A stretch of DNA of 64,000 bases from Pomphorhynchus laevis (GCA_012934845.2 WNNJ02000424.1:59965-123964), one strand, 5' to 3'. Counted from the first letter of the stretch, positions 35,121-48,300 are shown. Translations and numbers: made by a program. The notes: a model not told the origin generated them from the sequence alone.

Positions 35121-36897
35121 GGGAACAAATAACATCATTAAAGACAGCGTTGAATAAATTACTAACCGCAAGTGTTTTAGGACAGGTAACGTCCCATACA
35201 AGTAGGCGTCTCGTTTCCCAAGGGACAAAAAATCGCCATCCGGTCTTTTCCCGTCATCTCTGCACGGTCCAACTACTTCTAGGCGAGATGGGTCACCGGC
35301 CGTTATCAGAGCACAACGAATAAAATTATTGACTGTAATGTTGAGTTTGTGTCGGTTGTAACCCAACACTCGCAATTGAACAATATTGAAAATTTAAATC
35401 CGAAAAGCATGACCAGATACATTGAGCGGTCGTCCATATTTATACCTACCGAGCCGTTCGGCAGGGCATCCAGAAATTCGCAAGACCATTTAGTTGCTGC
35501 GCAAAGTAAACGGACGTGATCTTTAGGGCAGCCACAAGAACCAATCAGGCCGCGGAGCATGGTCTCAAACAGGGCCACTGTCTTACGTTTTTGTACGGTT
35601 GTATCCGTTGGAGCAGGCAGGTTTAACGTAGAAGTCCGACAATCCAATTCGGTTTTTAAACTTGAGTGGTTGATGCCTGAGCATCCATCGATATAATCTG
35701 GCAGCACAATCGAGGTTAAGTCACTTATGCTCGAGACGGACGAGCAGAAGGTTGGAATTGCTAATTCTTCCGCCCTCAGAACAGAAAGTCCGCCGAACTC
35801 AACTGGCAATGAGGTTTGACGACAATCCGTGTAAGTGAGCTGAAGATTAACGATCTCGGCAAGAGAACAGCGGACTTCCTCGTCGAAAGCTTTCGCTGGT
35901 CTGCTAGAAAACACGGTGCGCAGCGTAGTAGAAAGCTGACCTACGGTAGCATCAGACAATGAAGCAATATGAAAAACGCGTCCTGCTTCGCTAGTTTGCG
36001 AAGCTTCTGGCCTACCTGCCAAGGTTGTGGATGGCTTTTTCCAAAAATGATACGAGGTGACTTCCGCTGCAAAGGGGTGCGTTGAGTAAGTCGGAAGACG
36101 ATACATCACATACATTGGCGTCTGACAAATATTCAATCAGATGTTGGACATCAGTGCTGTCGGCGATGATGATTTGGCACTTGTCTGCGGGTAAGTGTAA
36201 GCCGATAGAAGATGCCTGTTGTTAGATGTTAATGATTGCGTTGGCAAGAGTGGACAGTTATCAACTTATACAGCAGTCATCGAGATACCACGTTACAAGT
36301 GGTGAGGAAAGGCTGTGGGCTAGCTTGTTGGTAGTTAGCGAGAACAGAAAAGGTCTGGGGGGTCGCCACTCTGAATTCCCTCCGATGATTCACTAGCACT
36401 GTAGCCGAAAATCAGAGTGCTTGGACCGTTGTAGCACATTTCCACAAATTCTATAATTTCCGGAATATCCCTCTCCACGCATTGAAGGACGACATCGCGA
36501 CTGCTGGAGTTAAAGGAATTCTTAAAGTCTAAGTTAACCATGGCTGATGTGCCTATAAGACCGTGTTCTGCAAAACATTTCGCTGAGTGAACTGCGACCT
36601 CGACACACCCAGAAACGCCAAAGCCCAGTTGTTATAAGAGTAGTTGGTCAAAGATTTTCTGCGAGAAGTAGCCTCCAAAAGGTGTCATCTAGCGGGCAAA
36701 CATTTGCGGCGTTAATTAGTCCCCCCAGTTTGTTGGCAAAAGTAGGCTGAGCTGCTCGTAGTATTCGCCGAACCAAGCGAAAGTTCGAGCGCAGAAGTTC
36801 TGACAACTTTATCGAACTTATTTTGCATGAATTGAGAAATACATGATTGCCATCCAATAATGGAGCTGCAATGATTTGTTTGGGAATCGAAACAAAT
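35115..36897 (-). pseudogene. LINE reverse transcriptase with nuclease tail (unit 1)
   Basis: Minus strand, from right to left: an N-terminal stretch (36,857-36,648), MVNLDFKNSFNSSS (36,541; catalytic Asp block), LIFGYSASESSEGIQSGDP (QGDP block, Q replaced by S), TWYLDD (36,276-36,290; catalytic Asp pair), a long open frame 36,136-35,306 containing QTSLPVEFGGLSVLRAEELA and EFLDALPNGSVG, and finally PCRDDGKRPDGDFL near 35,265, the RPD block of a restriction-like endonuclease. The order matches a widespread metazoan LINE-like RT group. Its GC content is clearly higher than its surroundings, suggesting later arrival. Frame changes and stops separate the pieces. Confidence 0.75.
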
Positions 36898-37474
36898 CAT
36901 CTTTTATATTAATAAAATCTGCTATGTTCTTTATGTTCTTATGCTCTTTATGTTCTTTAGTTGTTCATATTGTAATAAGTATAAATGTCTAATATCGGCT
37001 TTATTATCATCTCTTTATTAAATTTCATAAAAGACTATTTATTTAACTTTGGATTTTAAAATTTAATTTAAATAGTAAAATATACTAAATAATTTGTTTA
37101 TTTTGCTTTGTATATATTATTCTTTGTGAGTCACTCTATTATTGCGCAAATATTATATTCTTTAAAACTGTTCCTTTATTTATGTAATATTTTATATTTT
37201 CTTTTTAATTGTATAAAACATCTATTTTGTTGGTTATATTTCAATTAATAATTATAGTTGATTGTTATTACTTAGCAACGCATTGTTTTCCGCCATATAT
37301 GTACTTTTCACCAACACATTGTTATGATCCATCTTATTACCTGGCTTATCAAGCAATGTTTCAACAACAACAGCCAGCCGAAAATTATTATTGCAGGTAA
37401 AGCTTTTAGATTTTTTGCGAAAATGCGTAATCAATGTATGCATCTTACATCTTTTATATTAATAAAATCTGCTA
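36898..37474. repeat. 523-bp segment flanked by 27-bp direct repeats
   Basis: The 27-base repeat beginning CATCTTTTATATTAATAAAA occurs at 36,898-36,924 and 37,448-37,474. The sequence between starts with repeated ATGTTCTTTATG words and holds the 63-residue ORF. In unit 2 the right repeat has one changed base. The repeats could be a target-site duplication around an inserted segment, or a deletion footprint. Confidence 0.55.
37209..37400 (+). CDS. Candidate small secreted peptide (unit 1)
   Basis: 63 residues beginning at TTG (37,209) in the open frame, in which MYKTSILLVIFQLIIIVDC-like sequence gives a hydrophobic core ending in DC, as in a signal peptide. The first in-frame ATG is later, at M29 (ATG of MYFSPTHC), so translation of the leader needs a non-AUG or spliced start. 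The mature part is tyrosine- and proline-rich (HCFPPYMYFSPTHCYDP), with four cysteines and a QQQQP run, ending NYYCR at a TAA. The last codon reads GCAG|GTAAAG, a good 5' splice site, so the frame may be a first exon. No family recognised. TATA-like words lie upstream (about 37,106). Confidence 0.35.
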   Translation: MYKTSILLVIFQLIIIVDCYYLATHCFPPYMYFSPTHCYDPSYYLAYQAMFQQQQPAENYYCR

Positions 37475-37584
37475 ATGAGTTTACGTATTTAATATAATTA
37501 TTTAAATAATAACTATATTTATGCTAAATCGAAATTTTATAATTTTCAAAATTTTATGAATTGACTGTTAAATACCAGACGATG

Positions 37585-38223
37585 TATCTAGAATAAGGAT
37601 AAGGAATCATCAGGAGAAACTGTTATGCTGTCAGTTTACAGCCCTTTTTTCGACCCAGCATAGCAGAGTGGCTAAACGCGTGCTAATGACGTAGTTCTTC
37701 TGATAAAATTTAATTATATTGAAACAAATCATTTGATTATATTGAAACCCATTAAAACACATCTTAGTTGTCTCAGTATGGATTACTTTTAAACAACTTC
37801 GATTTATCAAAATATTTAAAACTCTCCTTTATACAATTTTATAAAAATATTTGTTGTCCAAATATTTAATTTTGATTAGATAGGCATTTTAGTTATTATA
37901 ACATATGCAAACTATTTTGAAAAAAGATTAATTAATTTTTCTAGAGCTTCTTTAGTATCTGCTAAATCTCAATTTGCATAAAGCGTACTAAAATCGTATG
38001 TACATATATTCTGAAAATTTATTCCTTGTGAGTCTTCAAAAAATTCTTTTGTAGAATTAATACGGTTAATAACTTTAAGTATTTTATTCTTATAGACAGA
38101 AATTGACTTTAAGGTACATTTAAAAGTGCCACATATGAACCTAGGTTTTATTGGTGTTTATGCAAGTTTGGATTCAAATGTGATAGAGTTATATTTAAAA
38201 GCGTTTAACTCCATTTTTCCATT
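37585..38223 (-). mobile_element. PLE family A 3' portion, inverted (unit 1)
   Basis: Minus strand: traces of the NPKLHK..PRFICS block (about 38,175-38,115) and of the frame just after it, a gap, then the structured 3' motif (37,608-37,716) and the start of the tail. In the motif the pseudoknot partners read AGCC (plus-strand GGCT at 37,670-37,673) and GGCT (plus-strand AGCC at 37,640-37,643), unlike the GGCCCC/GGGGCC of the copy at 23,318 but still complementary. Broken, with several breaks and a large internal loss. Confidence 0.65.
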
Positions 38224-38515
38224 AGGATTGAATAACATTGTACAAAATCATTAAACTAAAATAACTAAAAAATCATTATGTAAATATAAGAGGTTTTTTC
38301 TAGAGATATTATTTGTTCAATAAAAAAATACTAATTTACGATTAGAAAAGGTTAAGTTGTATAATAGACAGTTATTGCAATATAAAATACTATAATCGAA
38401 CAACAAATGTAAATAATAGCAATAAAATATATACACTGACCATAAAATTCATTGGCAAATGTATAAATAATATAAACATAGGTAGAATTTTAAATAATTG
38501 TAAGAGCTCGGATAA
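38224..38515 (+). mobile_element. PLE family A 5' portion, plus strand (unit 1)
   Basis: It starts with TTCCATTAGGATTGAAT, the same PLGLN point at which the long copy at 21,005 starts, then follows 21,237-21,480 of that copy. It is joined head to head with the inverted 3' portion on its left. The arrangement looks like an inversion during insertion, a pattern often seen for PLEs and LINEs. Broken. Confidence 0.65.
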
Positions 38516-39308
38516 TCGCAAAGTTTCTCCATAGTGTAGCCGCTTTAGCTTAAAATATAAGGTTAGGAATACGGAATTGACTCGGAATAAAGTACCTGCT
38601 TTTTTATATCAACACATTTCAGTTGAAAAGGCTAGGACACCTTACGAAGATGTCTTGAGATTTCCTACCTCGAGGCGTTTTTGCAGAACTGACTCTTAGG
38701 AATGAGACTTTGAGGTAGATCTCGATACCGGAGGAATGATAAAATCTCGAAACCGGCCGAAGAACGACTTAATGCTAAAATTGTGCTTATATACCAGCAT
38801 TAATTGAAATTCATATACAATTTTTTTCATGTAAGGTGTTTATAATTTAACGATCAGACAAATATGTTTATTTTCCGACAACCTTTGACTAGTTTTGTCC
38901 GTATATTATATATTTGACAGCTCTTTATATTTTAGACTATTAAGGTGGGATAATAAACTTTCAAAAAGTTTCCAAAGTTAGATTTTGTAAAATAAATGAT
39001 TCTACAAATTTATGACATTCCTTGTATTAGCTGAGATTGGACACTTAGACGTTTTGCAGTTTCGGCAATATGAATCTGTTTTAATTCTTGCAACGAGCAG
39101 AATGTACATTGCCTGTACAGCAAAGCGCTTTCAAACTGCTTACCAATAACTATTTGATCCGTTTAAGTTCAATTATATTTGTATTTATATCAAATTTATC
39201 AGTTGATTTGTTTTACCGCATGATCGACAAACACAAATATACCTTTACAACTTTCAAGTACAACTAAAAGTTATACCTATTTTGTTTAATAATATTTAAT
39301 TATTTAGT
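38516..39308. other. Upstream region of the Sec16-like gene
   Basis: About 38,520-38,770 is less AT-rich (CTACCTCGAGGCG, GAAACCGGCCGAAGAACG) and of unknown origin. The remaining 500 bases lead to the start codon. No clear TATA box or initiator could be fixed. The same sequence occurs in unit 2 at 60,653-61,445. Confidence 0.4.
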
Positions 39309-42300
39309 ATGGATGCATCAAACAGCGAAAGACAGTCCGCTGCATTAGACCGATCATGTCTCAATACCTCAATTCCTAAAAAGGAAAGAACTAGTGTTAG
39401 TTTGTCTTCTGAATCTCAACTTCGATCTTCTACTCTCCCGTAAGTTAACCGTCTCGTAAAATCCTAAATTAATACGTGAATAACTTTTTGAGCAGATTAA
39501 AAGTAGAAGTCAATCATGTACCTGTCATTAATCAACAGTTACGTATGTACAAAAATTTGCCTATTCAATTTCCGAATCATCTATTTCGTTCATCTGGTAC
39601 AAAGTTAATTCAAGTAAATTCTACAAATGGGAAACTTAATATTTTTGATTGCAAATCATCAACTGATAACAAGGTATTAATTATATCTTATAGATACGAA
39701 ATACACTTACAATTACATTCTACAAATTCTTGCTAATTGTAAATTGTAAATATCTACTTTGACTTTTAATTGAATAAATTTAAAGTAATTTAATATTTTA
39801 TTATTAATATTATGTGCATTTTCGATATGTATATTGTATTGATTGTAAATAATTATATTGCAAATAATTCAAAATTTTTATTTTTCTTTACACGTTAACA
39901 TTTCTAACATTTATAGTCTAAACATTAAGACTTTAAATGGTACGCGGTTATGATAAAATGCTCCAAGCCAATTTTTACTTCTTTTGCTATTAAAACAAAA
40001 ACTAAATGCTTGTTATGCTATATTGTTGATTATGAAAATTCACGTCCATGCATTAGCGATCGTTGATCCGAATGCACAAGATGAGATTAAATTCGTACTC
40101 CAAGTGACGTCTTGTCGCACAGACGAACCGGATGAATAGTGCATTTGTAGAAAACATGCAAGATATCCTCATATATTTGCTGCAAGACTGGAGCCAATAC
40201 GATAACAACCATAACACATCCAAGGTGTGTAATGACGTCAAAGTTGAACCTAGATTGAACACAGTTGATTGCTCACTTTCATTCATAAATGCTAGCCATT
40301 TCAAAAATGTGTTGATGCGTGTACATGTTGCGTAGTTGCAACGAGCTTTTTGAGGTAAGATTTGAGCGGTACGTTCTTTGTGCTTTACTTCTTTACTCAA
40401 TCTTTTCCCTATTGTTTTACGGTGATTTTTTCTGCCATAAAATGAAAAAAGGCAATAATTATGAAAAACATATATGTAAACTTTACAGCATTCAACCTTT
40501 ACAGTTTGACCGTTGTAAAGCTCGTAACTGTAATGTTAAGTGCGACTGGTGGAGCTGCCTACCAGTCGTATCATCGGGCCGATTGCACAAATGGTATATC
40601 TTAAATACGATTTGTCATACACTTATCTTCTAGATTCTGTCACAAAGAATCTGTTTCTTTTTGATTATAGCATCTTCACTGATTATATGAGGAAAACGAC
40701 CCCACAATGGATGCTCTTATAAATAAAAAGTTGCTTCTAAAAGGCTTGTGTTCATTAAAAATATTATAAAAACTCATATTATGATATTCTATTAATATTA
40801 TATTTTTATATGAAATTCTAGTATTATATATTTAAATGTTTTATATTTGAATTTATTATAAACAATTAAAATATAATATTTTATTGAAATATTTAATAAA
40901 ATTTTCAAAATTCATCATCGACTATAAAATAACGTCATTTTTGAAAAACTAACGTTATAAAATATTTTCATTATTTAAAAATTCAATCAAAAGTAAATCA
41001 ATTTTAATCATTTTGGTGATTTTCAAATACCAATTATTACCTGATATTATGTTAAGTAGATATTGCTTCAAGTATATTAAGTGATTATATTATGTCATAT
41101 TTTAGCCTTATTCTGAACAAATTCTGCAAATACTAAAAAAGCACATCGGTCCACTTACGAGGTAAAAAGTTCTAAATAATTTAAATGATTGTATATTTTC
41201 ATTTGTCGACAATGCGTAGACCTAATACTTCCAAATTAACTGTAACGTGCTTTTGTAAATCGAAGATTTTGGAAGCTAATAAAAACATCGATCTCTGGAA
41301 ATTTATTAACCACTTAACAATCCAACAGAAATCCAAAATGAATAATTTTGATATTTCGTTATTGTTAAATTCATTGAATGTAAACATGGAATTTATATCT
41401 ACCAAGAAACAACAACATTTACAGAATACTGTCGCTGGTGATACAAGTGATATCTTCCAGATGTTAATATCTTCAGAATCTACAATACCCGCGATGAATA
41501 CAGCAGCGAACTCTAATAATTGGAGTCAAGCTTTATTCTTATCAATGCTTTGTGGCAATGTTGAAGAACAACGAATTATCATGTTAAGGTAAAATGTACA
41601 ACTTGTATTAGATATTTTTAAATTTTTATTTTATCTTTATTCAAAATATTAAAATTTGCTAATTATGCTTTTTCTTATTTTCTATAGATTTGTTGATTCT
41701 TTGGATCAATCCCTACCCATAGCAACATATTATAATCTTATTTTGGGACGTATACCACCATCCTTTAAGGTAAGTGCCAGATTTAAGTTGACACTTTTTA
41801 TTAAATTATTATCGCAGAAACCAGAATATCTTACTGAAGGGCGTTGGAAACATCATCTAGCCGTACTTGCTTCATTGGATAAATCCTCAGTTCCTTCTGA
41901 TATATTTAAAGAATCCTTATATTTATTGTGCTCGAACTTAAGTAAGTTTGAAAGTTGTCTAATTTGTATGTTTAAACGAATCGAAAGTTTTGCTTTTAAT
42001 TGATGTGCTATTATCCTGTGATATAATAAATCTTTATTGCTGTTAAAAATACGGCTAACTTTGAAAGAGTTCTCATTCTATCATATGAAATGTTATACCT
42101 GCCACGTTTTATACAGAAGGCCCATTTTGTAAAAAAAGATAATATTATGCTCAGTAAAAGAGCAGATTTTAATTTAAAAATATCATATTAGTAAACAATT
42201 AGAATTTTTAAAAGTAAAATTTACAGCTCGGCATCAAATCTAATGGCATAATGCTCATTTTCAAAATGTAGAAATTTAGTTGAATTGAGCCACAGATATT

Positions 42301-45300
42301 TAATTTTTAAATTAATTTTCCCGATGTTTCAAATTAAAGTTTTAATTTGACTTATTAGAGACAATATTCGGTTTAATGTTCATTTTAGTGCCAATATTGT
42401 GCATTTTATCGACTACGGTATACTAAAATGAACTTTGTTTGACTTCAGTATTTGGCCATTAACTAAAATACACGTTTAATGTACTATATACGTACTCAAT
42501 ACATTATTTGCCAACAACGAAACTGTAATGTGCATTGTTTTAATTCTTTGCGGCACTTAGAAATTTTATATAGATATCGGATTACTGTGTAATCCGATAA
42601 AATAAATATATGGATAAAATTTAATTTATAGAATCCTTAAATATATTGATAAATCAACCAATTACAGCTGACTTGCTTTTAAGATTTATAGAATATGAAT
42701 TTGTTCATAACTGTTTAACAAAATCTAAACTATATAAATATATGAAATATATGTTTCGATACATTGATGATATATGTGCATTTAATTGTAATAATTTTTA
42801 TTCAATTAGTGAACAAATTTATCCAGAATGCCTTATTCTTAACAAAACCAATATTGATAATATAGAAGGTGTATATCTAGATATGAACATAAAATTAACA
42901 TTAACTAAAACTACAATTAATTTATATCGTAAAGATGACATATTTAAATTTACAAGAAACATATTTTTGCATGAGCATTCATGCATACCATATAATATAA
43001 AATATAATACATTAAATAATGAAATTTTAAGAATTGCTACAATATGCAATGATTTTGGCTTCAAAATCATTTAAATAATTTAATAGATACATATTTTAAA
43101 CTAGGTTACTATAGAAATAACATCAAGCAGAAAATAGTAAACTATATAAATCAACACAATAATATAAAGAACAAATTTAAACTCGTAAGTGGCAAATTTT
43201 TATGGATGGATTAAAAATAATAAACTTTGTATTAGAATAAGATACTAGATAGTTTTATCAAAGAAAATGCATCATTAGCATGTATTCGAGCCCTCTGCTA
43301 TGTTGAATAGAGTAACAGGGGCCGAAACCTGATAACATAGCAGTTCCTCCTGATGACCTCTAATCCTTATTCTGATACATAGTTTGTTATCTGTTAGTCA
43401 ATTCATAACAATTGATTTTTATCTTTAATTTCAGTTTATAATTCATCTTGATATAAATTATATCAAATCTTATAACAATTATTTATTATTAATTAATTTT
43501 TTATTATTTAACTATTTAGCATTTATTTTGCATTATTTTTAATTTGCAATATAAAATACGTAGACTCAGTTAGCTATCTAATTATCTAGTAAATATTTGT
43601 TTGTTATATTTTTTCATTCTTCATGAATACGTATCACTAGTCGATATACTAAAGATATTTAAAACAATACCGTATATAAGCTGCGATATATATTATGCTT
43701 TGTTCTGATGATATTAAAAATCTACATTTTATGTGAAAAACTTATTAATAATAATTTAATTCATTACTTATATTTATAAAAGTTCATTTATATATTGCGA
43801 ATAAATAAGATATCAGCTTAATTCGTAACTTGATCATTTAGTCAGATCTAATAATATTGTCGGATATCATTGCTGCCGGCTTCTACTACTCAACTCTTTT
43901 CACACGTTGGGTAAAGAAGAAGACCGAATGACGCTGTTGGGACAAGCCGGCTTAATTGACAGCGCAAGTTTTGAGTACATTAATTTATTTTGCCACATCA
44001 CTACATTTTATTGTTTTCAGTGATATTGAAAAATTGATAGAAAGTGAAGACATCTTAGATTCCTTTCAATTAACTGAGATCTATGAGTTTTCACAAAACT
44101 GTACATTACCAACTCTAATGGTTGTTTTTAAAATCTTCAATTAATTATTCATATAACATTTTAAATTCAGCCGTTTAAAATAGCATTTGCCAGCATGCTA
44201 TATAAACATGGACTATACAAAAAAAGCTGGGAATACTGCGAATACATAGGAAAACATTTACTTAAACATTGGAATTCGAAATATGTATTTGATGTGTGTC
44301 GTCAAGCAATTGACAAACTGATTGAGGTGATTGACATCCTACTATTTATATTTATTTAGAGAATCATTATACTTTAGTCACGTTTTCAACATTAGGTGTT
44401 GAATTTATTGAAAGTTTCGATTACTTTATAAGATTTGATAAAATGGAAATTGCGAAATTTCGTAAAGCTTGATAGTTGTTGATTTATAGTTCTTCATTGT
44501 AATGAATAGAAAAAATTCATTATACTTGCTTGAAAATTAGCAGAAAAGTAAGGTCGTTTTAAGAATACATAGTTTCAGTATTTCTGAAATTGGTATTATT
44601 ACCGTAAAAACGAAGGGTACATGTAACGAAAGATTTTTTACAAAAGTATTTAGCCACGAAAATTTTTGGAAAATAATAGAAAATTAAAGTATACTTTTTT
44701 AATAATAAAAATGTTCGTTAAACAAAATCGTAAAAATCTTATACTATTGAAATAACAAGAATTTTATTTATGTAAACTTCCACTCTTCGTAGTTTATATT
44801 TAATAACCATATTCAACATTATACGAAGTCTTAGCGAATGTTAAAATTTGTGTTATATGGCTGATTTGTTGCTTTTGATGAAATATCTGTCAAATAGGGA
44901 TGTTGCTATTGAGTAGGATTGCTTTTTCTCGATTGAAATGAATTGTGGAATACAATGCGTTTAATGTTAAATAAGTTGCATTATACCGACCTTAAGCTCC
45001 ACATATTATTTATCAGAATGTAGTAATTTCGTCCAATATCACTATAGTTTTTTTTTCCAGAAAATACTCAATTACGTACGAGTATCAGCAATACAATGCG
45101 ATTTAAGTTATTTCCACAGTCTTACTACAAAAGCTGTTAAAACTAATTAGTATTTTTTTCATTTATAAATTTTTATTTTTAATTAAAAGTATTTTAATAA
45201 ATTACGAATTATTCGAATGCTTAAAAATAATATTATAGTCGAAAGTACAATATATTTTTTAAATTATTGTTTCTTGTCAAATTATAATATTCTTAATTAT

Positions 45301-48300
45301 TACCGTTGACTGAAAATTCAGGTAACTTACAAGCTTTTGCCATTCGTAAGGAATAATCTCTATAGCAATACCGAATGGATTCCACAATTGACAAAGCTGT
45401 ACACTCTATCCGTATGACATGTTTTATTATTTTTATATTGCATTTACTTTTGATTTAGAAGCTATACCGCACTGATAATAGAGTGTCATATTATGGATAT
45501 GATATTGACGCTAAATCTGAAGTTAAAAATATTAAATATGTTGAGATACAAAATAAAATGCAAAAAGACCCTCGTGCAACATTACCTTTTGACTTTAAAC
45601 TTCAATCACGATTTTCCGACTCTCAACACAAATCAAGAGCTGATCATAGTTGTATGTTAATAATATATTTATCTCACATTTTAACGTATGCAGATTAAAT
45701 TTAAATTATGCAGGTTTTCTTTTTAAAATGTATTTAATGAGGAAATCAAACATGTCTTAAATCATAATCGTATTAGAACTCTGATATATCTGATTTTGTT
45801 ATAATTAAAAAAATATTGTGTATAATATACACAATATCAATAGCTTTTTAACCCGACAAAAATGTATTAATCGTTCGTTTTGTTTACAATACACTTTTTA
45901 CATACTTTAGTTCCAAACCTTAACGAAACGAATGCTCTTAAATATCTAAAGAACACGAACCGACTGCTCCGAAACAGCAAGAATTGGTTGAACATCCGTA
46001 TTTAAATAACATAGCTAACAGCATATTAGTACCAGATATAGGTTTGTGTGCTTACATATGTATTTAAAACCTACATACTGTATTTAGAAGACACTGCTAA
46101 ACATGTAGAAAATTTAGAAAAAGAGGTTTTATATTTTTTTATTTTTTAAATGATTCATGTTAAAGTTTGCTTTTAGAATGGTGATGTTGAAAAGTTGACT
46201 TATACTCAACCACAGAAGACATCACTTATCAAAAGAAAATTTGGTAATAATTATTTAAAGCCTGTAAACCCAGTTCACTTACCTGATGATGACACTTCAA
46301 AGGTATTTTAATTATTGCTGCATTTGAAATATAGATACAATCGCTTTTAATTATTGTTAAAATAGTTTACCCTTTAGCTTTAACCCTTTCGCTTTATAAC
46401 TTTCTTTAATTCGCGAAAAACTTTATTTGAGTTCTTTTATTCTTCGTAACCTTCAACGTATTCACAGAATAGTTAGTCACACATTTGCAGACAACTTATT
46501 TCCTCACTAACCATCCTTTAACTTTACTAATCGTGTACCACCACTGACGCTTCGATCATATTTCTTCCGTCTTTTGATTCTCAATTGGCTAAGCATTTCT
46601 CAACGCGCAACTATGCGCTTTTTATTTCTTGTTTATCGTTTTTGTAGATTCGACTTATTATAATATATTTAAATTCTTTCATATAACTTAATCCATTAAA
46701 CTTCTCAAACTCAACGCTTAAGTAACTCAAGTCTCATAGCCATTATTCGATATTTTACTTTTTATGGCCATCACGCATACCATGTTTCTGAGCCACTTGC
46801 TCAGAACCGCCTTTATATTTACATTCGCTCTTCGTTTATATTTCATTCCTTTAAGCAGCTCATTACAATCTCATTTTGCCCTCGACAAAGTTCTAGCTGA
46901 TCATTATTCATTTCACATCTGCCCTGGTTTATAAATCTTGTCAATTAAACTAACATTTATAGAAGGAAATACTAACGATAAACCTGACATGTTGCATTCT
47001 TTTCATATTTATTGCCAACCAATTCTCAAGTTCACCACAATTCTTCTCTACTACAATTCTCAATAAACACTACTAACTCAAATTTTTACATCCACTTTCC
47101 ACAAACATCTTGCATGCGCTGTTCACTTCAATATTCAATAATTGTACAATCTCTATATCCTGCCGACACTTCTATCTTAATTCATTTTTTGACATTTTCA
47201 TAAACTTAATTCTCTAATCATCCCAATTCATCCACTATCAGATACGCATATCTACTTTTCACATGACACTTCACCTCGCGTCTATATCGTTAACAATGAC
47301 CTTCACTATTCATCTCATCTTATTCAACGTCCACTCTATCGATACTAGTCATCAACTACCTAACTCTTATCTATTACTCCGTTGTACACCCCACACTTCT
47401 GAACTTCTCGCATAGATATTAGCTCAGCTTGCTCAATCATCAAGCAGAATAAACTGCCTTTCGAATCTTACAAATCCAATGTACATAATTTCATTTTTTC
47501 ATTGTTTAAATCGCTAAATATAGACTGAAAGTTGCTCTGGACACATCTACCACCTAAAGTTAATTCTATTTTTTTCTGTTGTTAGCGAATAGTGTGTATT
47601 TTTGATAACGTTTCTCTCTCTGCTTTTACCACAAAATAAAAACAAGTTCTTCAATACAACCCGTAAAGTCCACCACTATATCCTATACTATATCCACTAC
47701 TATATCCGCTTCTACAAACCCTCTACTAAGGTCCCTACTAACTTATTAAGTTTACAACTATATACGCAGCATTACAAGTGATGTCTTCTTAGAAGCATCA
47801 TCTTATTACTTAAAGCAGAAAGTGTAAAAGTTGATATTCAGATCAACTTTACAGATCAATATCAGTTCAGATAAACTAATATTCTTATCATTACGCTAAT
47901 AGGATTCGTATCTTTTCTTTTTCATCATTATTTGAATATTAATATATTTTTTATTTATAATATAATGCTCTTAAAAAGTGTAGAATGTTTTATTAGTTTT
48001 AGAGTAACTTTCGAAGTTTAACTTTTTTATTAAGTAAAATACATCAAAATTTTTTATTACGAAATATGAGTACATTAATCATCACGATGTTATATTGTTT
48101 ATATAAACATATAAAGAATTATTTTTATCATATTCACAAACATTACTCAAATTTGCTTTAGATGGTATATGACGAAGAAAGAAAAAAATGGATTGATACA
48201 AGCACTCCAGACGCTGATGATGATTCAAAATCTGGATCTATCCTTTTTCCAGTTCCTTCCAAATGTGAATTTACTAAATCTATTAAAAATAAAACGTCGC

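Larger units (their letters stand above)
25022..45755 (+). repeat. Large tandem duplication, unit 1
   Basis: From 25,022 the sequence is colinear with unit 2 starting at 45,756. Offsets shift in steps: 20,705 near 25,100; 22,821 from 26,040; 22,556 from 28,080; 22,137 from about 32,950. The steps mark a 2.1-kb loss in unit 1 (unit 2 coordinates 46,727-48,846), 265 bp present only in unit 1 (about 27,816-28,080), and about 418 bp absent from unit 2 (about 32,510-32,945 of unit 1). Elsewhere only scattered single-base differences are seen, so the duplication is recent or represents alternative haplotypes placed in series. Confidence 0.85.

Noticed and set aside
40053-40633. Intron 2 open frames as a separate host gene
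   Set aside because: Overlapping frames on both strands, no recognisable domain and no clear splice sites.
43956-44144. 62-codon frame beginning upstream of Sec16 exon 8
   Set aside because: The first part is intron; only the part from 44,021 matches Sec16.
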